A stretch of 64,000 nucleotides of DNA from assembly GCA_016779205.1 (NCBI GenBank), contig JADHOC010000016.1, positions 1 through 64,000 on the forward strand, written 5' to 3'. This DNA is from Planctomycetota bacterium (GTDB lineage Bacteria; Planctomycetota; UBA1135; GCA-002686595). Positions 44,523-52,477 of this stretch are shown here, piece by piece. Below the pieces are notes generated by a model. It ran no database searches and had not been told where the DNA came from. It worked only from the letters and a program-made list of their open reading frames with translations. The number at the start of each line of letters is the position of its first letter. The first letter of the stretch is position 1. A program made the translations under genes and the position numbers.

Positions 44523-45602
44523 ATGCGTCTCGCCGCGTACGTCTACACCGGATGGCACCCCATCCCCGAGCGAGATGAGAGCTTCCACGCTGGCTTCACG
44601 GAATGGGAGCTCGTTCGGGACTGCCAGCCGCGCTTTGACGGGCACGCTCAGCCTCGCGTCCCGCTGCTAGGGGCGTACGACGACCGGGATCCCCACGAGG
44701 CCGGTCGACGGCTCGAGCTCGCGCTTCAGCACGGAGTGGACGCGTTCGTGTATGGCGTCTTCTGGTGCCGGGGCAAGCGGGTCTTCGAGGGAGCCCTGGA
44801 TCAGGGGTTCCTCGGGAGTGAAGTGGGCTCCAGGGCGCCGTTCGCCCTCATGTGGGCCAACCGGATGCCGCGCCGGGTGCTCCCCGTGAGGAGGCCCGAG
44901 GCGGCGGTCATCGACCCCGCGAGACGGGTGACGTCCGACGTTGACGACTTCGTCGACTTCGTCTCGATGCTCGCCGACCGGTACTTCCAGAGACCGAACT
45001 ACATCCGGGTCGGCGGTGCGGTCTACCTGTCCATCTTCGACTCGACGTTCTTCATCCAGGAGCTCGGCGTCGACGGGGCACGCGCGGCGGTCACGGCGGC
45101 GCGGGAGCGGCTCCGGGAGGTTGCGGGCCTGGAGCTTCACCTGGCGGCGGTGGAGCCCAACGCGGCCTGCATCGGCGACGTCGCGTCCATCGGATTCGAC
45201 AGCGTCACCCACTACGTGTTCCTGCCCGAGTGGAAGGGACCCTCCCTGCAGGACTACCGCGAGATGGCGGCGCGGAGGGAGGGGGAGTGGTCCGGCTTCG
45301 GGGCCCGTTCGGGGCTCCCCTACATGCCCTCGGTCGCGCCGGGGTGGGACGCCTCACCGCGGGGGGCGGACTTCGGGAAGACGCGCCCGGATCGCTACCC
45401 CTGGTCCCCGGTCATCACCGGCGAGCACCCCGAGTACTTCCAGGCTCACCTGTCCCGAGCGCTCGCCTTCCCCTCGATCCTCGAGGACCCCTTGGTCTTC
45501 GTCGCCTCGCTCAACGAGTGGAGCGAGGGGCACTACCTCGAGCCTGACGACCGGTTCGGAACGGGTTGGCTCGAGGCGGTCGCCGGAGCCCGGTCGGGCT
45601 GA
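44523..45602 (+). CDS. WbsX-like (glycosyltransferase/GH99-like) protein
   Basis: A 359-residue protein. AAYVYTGWHPIPERDE, GFTEWELVRDCQPRFDGHAQPRVPLLGAYD and GVDAFVYGVFWCRGKRVFEGALD, with the late VASLNEWSEGHYLEPD, are the hallmarks of the GT-WbsX family (PF14307), found in O-antigen and glycan gene clusters and related to GH99 glycosidases. The Glu in NEWSEG is the likely acidic active-site residue. It stands alone here. The ATG at 44523 is favoured over a GTG at 44466. Confidence 0.85.
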   Translation: MRLAAYVYTGWHPIPERDESFHAGFTEWELVRDCQPRFDGHAQPRVPLLGAYDDRDPHEAGRRLELALQHGVDAFVYGVFWCRGKRVFEGALDQGFLGSEVGSRAPFALMWANRMPRRVLPVRRPEAAVIDPARRVTSDVDDFVDFVSMLADRYFQRPNYIRVGGAVYLSIFDSTFFIQELGVDGARAAVTAARERLREVAGLELHLAAVEPNAACIGDVASIGFDSVTHYVFLPEWKGPSLQDYREMAARREGEWSGFGARSGLPYMPSVAPGWDASPRGADFGKTRPDRYPWSPVITGEHPEYFQAHLSRALAFPSILEDPLVFVASLNEWSEGHYLEPDDRFGTGWLEAVAGARSG

Positions 45603-45641
45603 CGCGGGAGCCGGCGCTGTGGCTCGGGCGCGAGGGACGGC

Positions 45642-47342
45642 TCAGTCCTTGGATCGGCCGAAGACCTGGAGCTTGCCGAGGCCGATGTCAGCGAGCATCC
45701 CCAGGGCCTGCTCGTCGGCATCGCCGACGGAGATGACGTGGATCTCGACCTCGCGCAGCATGTTCATCCGGCGCGTGTCCTCAAGCAGCAGAGGCCAGTT
45801 CGAGTAGGGGCCGATGAAGTTCATCTTCATGGTCCGCTCCTTCCCTTCGCGCTTGCCCTCCTTGTCGGTGATGACCCTCCCGTCGCCATAGTCCACGTCG
45901 GTGACGGTGTAGTCATCGACTGAGGGGTTCCCGTCGCTCAGCACGAAGAGGGTGTCCGCGCCGCTCACGAAGGTCTCCGGGTCGACATAGCCCGCCCCCT
46001 TGACGCGCCCCTTCTTCGAGGTGGCGAACGCGAGCTTGAGGCCGGCGTGGAGGTTCGTGTCACCCCAGATCGTCCCGTGGACCCGCTCCCCCTGCGGCGC
46101 GCCGATCTTGATGCCGTCCAGCTCCTTGAGGACCTTCTTCACGTTGCCCGGGGTGGCCTTGACCATGCCCTTGGTGCCCTTGATGTACTCGGTCCTTGTG
46201 CCGAACCCGATCACGCAGAATTTCTGGTCCGGCTGGAGGCGTTCCAGGGAGACCCGGAGGTGTTCGCGGGCCACATCGAAGCGGGTCTTTACGATGTACC
46301 AGGGGATGTCGGCCTCGGTGGGGAGGTCGCCCTTCTTCCGCTTCTTGCGGACCTTCGGGCCCGACTCCGGCGCTCCCTTGGGCTTCCACTCCGGCGGAAT
46401 GGGGGCCGCCATGGAGTCCGATAGGTCGAGGAGGTAGCAGATCCGCTCCCCGGTCACCTCGACGCCGAAGAAGCGCGGGCGGACGTATTCGTCGTCCGCG
46501 CCGTCGGCCTTGGGCGCGGCCTTGTCGCCCTCCTTCCGCCGGTCCTTGGCTTCCTGGGCACGCTTCGCCAGGAGGGTCCGCCACGCCGCGGCCTCGAGCA
46601 CCACGGCCTCCGCGTCCAGCTCCGCGGCCAGGTGCCTCGCGAGGATCAACTTGGCGGCTCGCGGGACGTCCTCGTCCTCGAAGGTGGCCACGAGAGTGAG
46701 CGCCAGCTTCTTCCAGGGGGACTCCGTCTGGGTCTTCTTGTTGCCCAGCGTGGTGAGCGCGGAGGCGTAGGCGCCCATCAGCGCGATCTGGTCCTGCTCC
46801 TTCTTCGGCGGGCTCTGCAGGAGCTCGGGAATCAGGTCGTACAGGGCCTCGCTCGAGGTCGCGGTCAGGGCCTCGATGGCGGCTCCGCGCAGGGCGGTAC
46901 TCTTGGAGTTACGGGCAATGTCGATCGCACCCTCGGGCCCGGTCAGCTGGATCTCCACCGCCAGGGCGTGCCGCCACAGCCACGCGTCCTCGGCGCCGTT
47001 GGCGTCCTCTCGCCAGTCGGCGAGGGCCTGCGCGAGCCCGTCCTTCCCCTTCTTTCCAATGGCGGCAAGCGATGAGGCCATCAGATAGCGCTCCTGGTCC
47101 TTGGGCAGGTCGGGCTTCTCGTATCGGCGGGCAAGCTCGCTAATGGCCTCGGGCTCCCGGGACCTGGCGAGCGCTTCGTAGGCCTGGATGTGATAGCGGA
47201 GCGGCAGCCGCAGCATGAGCTCGTTCACCTCCTCCATCAGCGCCTCGAGTGCTTGGGTGTCCTGACCCATGGTCCTGGGAGCCGCTCCGGCGTGGCCGAG
47301 GCTGAGGGCGAAGACGGCTGCGAGGGCAGGGAGGTGACGCAT
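45642..47342 (-). CDS. secreted VWA-domain protein with HEAT-like N-terminal region
   Basis: A 566-residue protein with a signal peptide (1-21). The first half is helical with repeat-like segments (AISELARRYEKPDLPKDQ, AAIEALTATSSEALYDLI) resembling HEAT repeats. From about residue 305 a von Willebrand A domain begins: YLLDLSDSMA is the DxSxS metal-binding site, with a lysine-rich insertion straight after it, and FVLSDGNPSVDD provides the later Asp. A protein-binding scaffold at the envelope is likely. The ATG at 47342 is chosen for the signal peptide. Confidence 0.85.
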   Translation of the reverse strand: MRHLPALAAVFALSLGHAGAAPRTMGQDTQALEALMEEVNELMLRLPLRYHIQAYEALARSREPEAISELARRYEKPDLPKDQERYLMASSLAAIGKKGKDGLAQALADWREDANGAEDAWLWRHALAVEIQLTGPEGAIDIARNSKSTALRGAAIEALTATSSEALYDLIPELLQSPPKKEQDQIALMGAYASALTTLGNKKTQTESPWKKLALTLVATFEDEDVPRAAKLILARHLAAELDAEAVVLEAAAWRTLLAKRAQEAKDRRKEGDKAAPKADGADDEYVRPRFFGVEVTGERICYLLDLSDSMAAPIPPEWKPKGAPESGPKVRKKRKKGDLPTEADIPWYIVKTRFDVAREHLRVSLERLQPDQKFCVIGFGTRTEYIKGTKGMVKATPGNVKKVLKELDGIKIGAPQGERVHGTIWGDTNLHAGLKLAFATSKKGRVKGAGYVDPETFVSGADTLFVLSDGNPSVDDYTVTDVDYGDGRVITDKEGKREGKERTMKMNFIGPYSNWPLLLEDTRRMNMLREVEIHVISVGDADEQALGMLADIGLGKLQVFGRSKD

Positions 47343-47705
47343 GGGAGGTGTCTGTGGGGGATGGAGCGGCGGGAGTCCAGAGTACGTCCTCGATCGGGAT
47401 ACAACCTCGCCGGAAATCGGGGAGGTCCGGAGGAGACCAGGCAACGCAAATCGGGCGTGCCTTTGCCCGGAAGGCGACGTGCCTCAATGCGAACCACTGC
47501 TCGTCACCCAGAGGCGCTGATGTCGGGGTCGAGCCGGAGAAGTTGAAGCTCGCGCAAAACTCGGCGCCCAGATTTGTTCGCGGTGGGGTAGTTTTGAGCC
47601 AGGCGCCCGGAGCTTCTTGCCGGGTCGCTAACGGACCCTTGGTACTGCTCTGTTCGCCTCAGTTAAGGCGCTCGGACTCCTCTTCCCTACCTTCCCCCAC
47701 GCTTC
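47343..47705. other. 363-bp divergent intergenic region
   Basis: Less GC-rich than its surroundings, with AT-rich patches near 47540-47600 and 47660-47670. I see no convincing gene or RNA. It probably holds promoters for both the VWA gene (TACTCT about 38 bases upstream of its ATG) and the secreted repeat protein. Confidence 0.5.
47688..47693 (+). promoter_or_regulatory. -10-like TAnnnT box for the 47706 gene
   Basis: TACCTT, 12 bases before the ATG, with TTAAGG 19 bases further upstream as a loose -35 candidate. Confidence 0.4.
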
Positions 47706-49490
47706 ATGTTTAAGAAGACCAGCACCACCTTCGTGGCGGCTCTGTGCGTCGCCAGTGCGGCTTCCGCGCAGGTCACCAATGACGACTGTGCCAACGCAGC
47801 TCCCGCGCCCCTCGGCGCGACGGCGTTTGACACCACCCTCGCCATCGACGAGGCCGTGATCCCGTTCAACTGCGCCGGTGGCGGCGGACCGGACATCTGG
47901 TACTCGTACACCGCTGCGACGACCGATGACCTCACGTTCGACCTCTGCGGCTCGAGCTACGACACCGCCCTGACGGTCTACAGCGGCACCTGCGCCGCGC
48001 TGAACGAGATTCAGTGCAACGACGACTCGTGCGGCCTCCAGAGCTCCGTCACCGTCGGCGGCGTCGCCGTTGGTAACACCTACCTCCTCCGCATCGCTGG
48101 CTTCGCCGGCGGCACGGGCTTCGGAACGCTCAACATCACCGAGGTCGTCCCGCCCCCGGGCGTCGGTAACGACACCTGCGCCACGGCGACTGCCCTGACG
48201 CTCAACACCCCCGCGGCCACGGACAACACCCTCGCCATCGACGAGGGCCTGTTCCCCTTCGCCTGCGCCGGCACCACGGCCCCGGACATCTGGTACACCT
48301 TCACGTCGGCCAGCACCAATGACCTGCGCTTCGAGCTTTGTGGCTCCAGCTATGACACGGCCATGGAGGTCTTCGACGGCTCCTGCACCGCGCTCAACCT
48401 GATCGAGTGCAACGACGACAGCTGCGGCCTTCAGAGCGCCGTGACCGTCCCGAACGTCGTGGCGGGTACCCAGTACTTCGTCCGCGTCGGCGGCTGGAAC
48501 GGCTCGACCGGCTTCGGGACCATCCAGGTCACCGAGCAGACTCCGCCCCCGCCGCCCGCTCCGAACTGCGTCGAGACGACCTTCGCGAACAACAACGGTG
48601 GAGCCGCTGGCGGCGCCGTCTACTTCGACATCACGGTCACCCAGTCCATCTCGATCGCGCAGCTGCAGGTCAACACCGGTAGCGCCCAGACCGCGATCTC
48701 GGTGTACACGGTCGCTGGCACGTACCTCGGCAACGAGGGCAACGCTGGCGCCTGGACGCTGGTGGCTGAGGACGACGGTCTCGGCATCGGTAACGGTGCT
48801 GGCGCCCAGTCCCAGGTCGACCTCGCGACGCCCTTCTCCCTCGCCCCTGGTACCTACGGCATGTGCCTGGTCGGTGACAACTTCACCACCGGCATCACCA
48901 TGGCCCACGCCTACACGAACGGCACCGGCGCCAACCAGAACTACGTGAGCGGCGACGGTGTGATCACCCTCGACCTCGGCGCGGCGGACAACGCTCCCTT
49001 CGCCGGTGGCAACTTCTCCCCGCGCGTCTGGAACGGCGTCATGTGCAGCAGCGGCCCGATCGCCCCGGGTACCAACTACTGCACGGCCAACGTCAACTCC
49101 ACCGGCGTCGCCGCCTCGATGAGCGCCTCCGGTAGCAACTCGGCCTCGGCCAACGACCTCGTCCTCGAGGCCAACGACCTGCCGATCAACTCCTTCGGCT
49201 TCTTCCTGACGTCGCAGACCCAGGGCTCCGTCGCCAACCCCGGCGGCAGCCAGGGCAACCTGTGCCTCGGCGGTGCGATCGGTCGTTACGTCGGCCCGGG
49301 CCAGATCCAGAACTCTGGCGCCGGCGGGCAGATCACCCTCGCCATCGACAACACGCAGATCCCGCAGCCCACGGGCTTCGTGGCCGTCGCCGCCGGTGAG
49401 ACCTGGAACTTCCAGGCCTGGCACCGTGATTCCGTTGGCGGTTCCGCCACGTCGAACTTCACCGACGGCTACGAGATCACCTTCAACTGA
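47706..49490 (+). CDS. secreted two-repeat protein with C-terminal NYCT module
   Basis: A 594-residue exported protein with a signal peptide (1-21, ASA|Q). Two tandem beta-rich domains (25-147 and 155-278) share NDxCA, LAIDE, PDIWYxxT, CGSSYDTA, a GxC/ALN block and CNDDSCGLQS; paired Cys suggest disulfides. A middle beta region (about 288-455) and a C-terminal module (about 458-594) beginning NYCT and ending WNFQAWHRD...TSNF...ITFN follow. That last module matches the one in the 31948 protein. A cell-surface or matrix role is likely; no enzyme motif is visible. Confidence 0.82.
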   Translation: MFKKTSTTFVAALCVASAASAQVTNDDCANAAPAPLGATAFDTTLAIDEAVIPFNCAGGGGPDIWYSYTAATTDDLTFDLCGSSYDTALTVYSGTCAALNEIQCNDDSCGLQSSVTVGGVAVGNTYLLRIAGFAGGTGFGTLNITEVVPPPGVGNDTCATATALTLNTPAATDNTLAIDEGLFPFACAGTTAPDIWYTFTSASTNDLRFELCGSSYDTAMEVFDGSCTALNLIECNDDSCGLQSAVTVPNVVAGTQYFVRVGGWNGSTGFGTIQVTEQTPPPPPAPNCVETTFANNNGGAAGGAVYFDITVTQSISIAQLQVNTGSAQTAISVYTVAGTYLGNEGNAGAWTLVAEDDGLGIGNGAGAQSQVDLATPFSLAPGTYGMCLVGDNFTTGITMAHAYTNGTGANQNYVSGDGVITLDLGAADNAPFAGGNFSPRVWNGVMCSSGPIAPGTNYCTANVNSTGVAASMSASGSNSASANDLVLEANDLPINSFGFFLTSQTQGSVANPGGSQGNLCLGGAIGRYVGPGQIQNSGAGGQITLAIDNTQIPQPTGFVAVAAGETWNFQAWHRDSVGGSATSNFTDGYEITFN

Positions 49491-49530
49491 TCTCGGAGCC
49501 CAGCGGGCCCTGCCCGCTGCAGGCAATGAA

Positions 49531-49568
49531 GGCGCCCCCCGTCGAGCTGACGCTCGACGGGGGGCGCC
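49531..49568 (+). terminator. intrinsic terminator
   Basis: A perfect 17-bp stem (ggcgccccccgtcgagc with its complement) around a 4-base loop, 40 bases after the secreted repeat gene. Confidence 0.85.
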
Positions 49569-49627
49569 GCCTCGTTGGAGGCGGTGAGACGAGGCCTGAA
49601 GGCGCGGCGTCCTCGGCGGCAGTGCGC

Positions 49628-49633
49628 TAGCAT
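49628..49633 (+). promoter_or_regulatory. -10-like TAnnnT box for the DUF1573 gene
   Basis: TAGCAT, 31 bases before the ATG at 49665. It overlaps an alternative ATG at 49632, which argues against that earlier start. Confidence 0.3.
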
Positions 49634-49664
49634 GGGGAGGGAATCAGACAGACGACCCCCGACC

Positions 49665-50927
49665 ATGCTTCGAACGGACTCACCTGGCCCCGCCACCCAT
49701 CTCCTCCTCGCTCTCTCGGCCGCCGTGCTCGCCCTCTTGGCCGCGGCGCCGGCCATCGGGGCGGACCCATCGGGCGCACTCGCCGAGGCGGGGGAGCCCG
49801 CGGACCCGAGGAGCTGCTCCGGGGATGACACCAAGCCTTCACTCATCGTCGACCCGTCCAAGGCGACGTTCGAGACCCTGATCCTCCAGCAAGGGGCGCA
49901 GATCCAGCACCGCTTCGAGTTCAAGAGCGGAGGCGGCGGGCCCCTCGTCATCGAGCGGGTGATCCCGAATTGCGGCTGCCTCGATCCGAGCCTGAGCTTC
50001 AGGGCCGCGGGGGCAAAGGAGTACCAGGCCTACACGGTCGGGGAGCCCATCCCGGCGGGCGCGGATATCGCGCTCGACATGGGTGTGGACACGCTCCTCA
50101 AGCAGGACCGTTCGAAGCTGACCCTCCAGCTGATCACCAACGCCTCCGAGCTCCCGACCACCTTCGTCCTGATCGCCAACGTCGAGCCCCGGTTCCGGGT
50201 GACCCCCGCCGGGCTCGTCTTCGGGGACTTCCGCTCCGACGAGGAGCGCTCGGGTGAGATCGACATCGTCAGCACCAGCGGGAAGCCAGTCCGCTTCGTC
50301 CGGGACGAGGCCACGCGGCTGCCGCTGCCGCCGGGGATGACGTTCCAGTTCGAGCCGGTGCAGCCCGACCCGGATGGTCGCTCGAACCACTGGAAGCTCC
50401 GGGTCCAACTCGCGGCGGGAATGAAGGAGGGGCCGGGGGGCTACCGCTTCCTCTTCGTGTCCGACGAGCCGATGCCCGAGACCCCGACCCTGGCCAAGCG
50501 CCGGGCCGCGGCGAAGGCCCGGGGGCGGAGCTTCGGCCCCTCCTCCGCAAACTTCGCCGTCAACATCCTGACCAACTACCGCGTCCTGGGAGACCTCGAG
50601 ATCACCCCTGGTGTCGTCAGCTTCGGGCAGATGCGAGCGGGCCAGACGCTCCAGCGGCGGGTCAAGCTGGTGGCGACCAAGCCCGGCATCGACCTCTCCA
50701 AGGCGCGGGCCTACATCCGCGGGACCCTGGGGCTCGAGGTCCCCCTCGCGGATTGCATGAGCGTGAAGACCCGCCCCATCGAGGGCGAGGACGCGCTCGA
50801 GGTGACCGTGACCATCAACGGCGTCCCGGCTGGCTTCAAGGGCACGATCCGCTGCGAGCTGGCGTTCGACACCGGCTACGAGAAGAAGCCGCTGGTGCGG
50901 GTTCCCATCACCGGCGTGGTGCTCTGA
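49665..50927 (+). CDS. DUF1573-domain exported protein
   Basis: A 420-residue protein with an N-terminal signal (about 1-33). The core shows IQHRFEFKSGGGGPLVIERVIPNCGCLDPS, the DUF1573 signature with its CGC motif, followed by further Ig-like beta domains (FRVTPAGLVFGDF, EITPGVVSFGQM). DUF1573 proteins are abundant in planctomycetes and Bacteroidota; the function is unknown and the two Cys might be redox-active. The ATG at 49665 is preferred because the signal peptide starts there. Confidence 0.85.
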   Translation: MLRTDSPGPATHLLLALSAAVLALLAAAPAIGADPSGALAEAGEPADPRSCSGDDTKPSLIVDPSKATFETLILQQGAQIQHRFEFKSGGGGPLVIERVIPNCGCLDPSLSFRAAGAKEYQAYTVGEPIPAGADIALDMGVDTLLKQDRSKLTLQLITNASELPTTFVLIANVEPRFRVTPAGLVFGDFRSDEERSGEIDIVSTSGKPVRFVRDEATRLPLPPGMTFQFEPVQPDPDGRSNHWKLRVQLAAGMKEGPGGYRFLFVSDEPMPETPTLAKRRAAAKARGRSFGPSSANFAVNILTNYRVLGDLEITPGVVSFGQMRAGQTLQRRVKLVATKPGIDLSKARAYIRGTLGLEVPLADCMSVKTRPIEGEDALEVTVTINGVPAGFKGTIRCELAFDTGYEKKPLVRVPITGVVL

Positions 50928-51605
50928 TCACCCTTCAGGTGTCTCGTCGGCCGGGTTCGGGTAGATCCGGCGCAGGAGCGGCACGGCCGCGATGGCGCCG
51001 AGGAGCTGGACGACGATGAACGACGGGGCGTTGGCGGGGGCGATGCCGGCGAACGTGTCGGAGAGCGTGCGCGCGATCGTGACCGCGGGGTTGGCGAAGC
51101 TGGTGGACGAGGTGAAGTAGTACGCCCCTGCGATGTACGCGCCCACGGCGTAGGCGGCGAGGTGGGCGCGGCCGGAGCGGACCACGCCGTGGATCACCCC
51201 CACGAGGCCCAGCGTGGCCACGAACTCCGCGAGGAGCAGGTGAGGGCCCGTGCGAGCCTTGGTCGAGATCTCGATGGCGGGGAGCTCGAACATCAGGTTG
51301 GCGAGGCAGACACCGACGATCGCGCCGGTGATCTGGGCCACGGTGTATTCCAGTGCCTCCCGAGTGGAGAGCCCACCCGAGAGTCGCGCCGCCAGGGTGA
51401 CCGCCGGGTTGAAGTGGGCGCCGGAGGCCTCCTGGAGGGCCAGGATCAACGCCACGAGGACGGCCGCCGTGGCGATGGCGTTCTGCAGGAGCTGCAGGCC
51501 GACGTCGCCCGGGGAGAGGCGCTCGGCCATGATGCCCGAGCCCACGACGCCGGCGAGGAGCGCGGCAGTCCCTACAAACTCGGCGAGGAAGGCGCGCCAG
51601 TTCAT
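50928..51605 (-). CDS. MIP-family aquaporin/aquaglyceroporin (AqpS-like)
   Basis: A 225-residue channel with six hydrophobic helices and both NPA boxes (residues 66-68 in HFNPAVT and 172-174 in ANPAVT). Its start overlaps the arsenate reductase stop (ATGA). In Sinorhizobium meliloti an aquaglyceroporin encoded in an ars operon lets arsenite leave the cell after ArsC has reduced arsenate. The same job is inferred here, as no ArsB or Acr3 pump lies nearby. The gene ends directly against the DUF1573 gene, with stops 0 bases apart. Confidence 0.9.
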   Translation of the reverse strand: MNWRAFLAEFVGTAALLAGVVGSGIMAERLSPGDVGLQLLQNAIATAAVLVALILALQEASGAHFNPAVTLAARLSGGLSTREALEYTVAQITGAIVGVCLANLMFELPAIEISTKARTGPHLLLAEFVATLGLVGVIHGVVRSGRAHLAAYAVGAYIAGAYYFTSSTSFANPAVTIARTLSDTFAGIAPANAPSFIVVQLLGAIAAVPLLRRIYPNPADETPEG

Positions 51606-52027
51606 GCGAGGGGAACCCCGAGCTCGCCGAGCAGCTGCTGGACATGGCCCTTGATCTCGTCGCGGACGGTGCGAACCAGCGAGATGCCCTGCCCGGCCGG
51701 GTCCGTGAGCGTCCAGTCAAGATAGCGCTGGCTCGGGAGGATCGGGCACTGGTCGCCGCAGCCCATGGAGACCACGACGTCCACCTTCGCGACGACTTCA
51801 GGGGTCCAGCGCTTGGGAGCAGCGCCAGAGATGTCCACGCCCACCTCGGCCATGGCCTCCACGGCCACCGGGTTCACCACCTCGGCGGGAGAGGAGCCGC
51901 CGGAGAAGATCTCGACGCCGTCGCCCCCCAGGGCCTGTGCCCAGCCGGCGGCCATCTGGGAGCGGCCAGCGTTGTGGCCGCAGAGGAAGAGAATGGAGGG
52001 CTTGGCCCCGTCGTTGGAGTGCTGCAC
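51602..52027 (-). CDS. arsC: arsenate reductase, low-molecular-weight phosphatase type
   Basis: A 141-residue protein of the LMW tyrosine phosphatase fold. The P-loop LCGHNAGRS supplies Cys16 and Arg22 (CX5R). The later MGCGDQCP gives Cys90 and Cys94, the further cysteines used in thioredoxin- or mycothiol-coupled arsenate reduction, and the WTLTDPAG loop has the general-acid Asp. It reduces arsenate to arsenite. The GTG start is supported by a TAAACT box 6 bases upstream. It forms a two-gene operon with the aquaporin; no arsR is in the window. Confidence 0.9.
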   Translation of the reverse strand: MQHSNDGAKPSILFLCGHNAGRSQMAAGWAQALGGDGVEIFSGGSSPAEVVNPVAVEAMAEVGVDISGAAPKRWTPEVVAKVDVVVSMGCGDQCPILPSQRYLDWTLTDPAGQGISLVRTVRDEIKGHVQQLLGELGVPLA

Positions 52028-52033
52028 GGCGCG

Positions 52034-52039
52034 AGTTTA
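52034..52039 (-). promoter_or_regulatory. -10-like TAnnnT box for arsC
   Basis: TAAACT on the reverse strand, 6 bases before the GTG start. Confidence 0.45.
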
Positions 52040-52142
52040 GGGATGGGGACCGGGTCGTGCCTCCATGGGGCCAGCGGGGCGGGATTAAGATCGTGTGGGT
52101 CCGCCCGTCAGGCTCTCCGGGGCTGCCGCCGACTCCGATCCC

Positions 52143-52469
52143 ATGCTCCCTCCGAAGAAGACGCCGCTCACCGGCCTGATCATGCTCGTGGCGCTGGGGT
52201 GTGGAGCCCCGGAAGGTGGGTTCGCCGGAGGCGCGGGCCCCGCGATCGGGCCCAGCGGGCCAGACGGGCGCCACCCGGCCGCCCCGGAGTCGGGGCAGCA
52301 GCAGGATTCGCGGGCCGCCGCGATGGAACGGACCCGGGCGCAGTTCGAGGCGGCGCGCCATGGAGCGCGCATTCACGCCTCGAGCGGGTGTCCGCTCTGC
52401 GCCGACCCGCTCGCCGGTCGCGTGCCCTCGGAGGCGCTCCTGAACGGGCCCGCCGAGGTCTGGAACTGA
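52143..52469 (+). CDS. small putative lipoprotein
   Basis: A 108-residue protein. A short basic start and hydrophobic run end in a lipobox (LVALGC), which predicts lipidation at about Cys20. The mature part is Gly/Pro/Gln-rich and then helical (RTRAQFEAARHG), with one CPLC motif near the end. I do not recognise a family. An upstream in-frame ATG at 52095 is less likely because the signal peptide begins at 52143. Confidence 0.55.
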   Translation: MLPPKKTPLTGLIMLVALGCGAPEGGFAGGAGPAIGPSGPDGRHPAAPESGQQQDSRAAAMERTRAQFEAARHGARIHASSGCPLCADPLAGRVPSEALLNGPAEVWN

Positions 52470-52477
52470 GGGTGGAG

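Noticed and set aside
47348-47713. A 121-codon forward open frame before the secreted repeat protein
   Set aside because: It has no ribosome site or fold and overlaps the promoter region and start of a clear signal-peptide gene.
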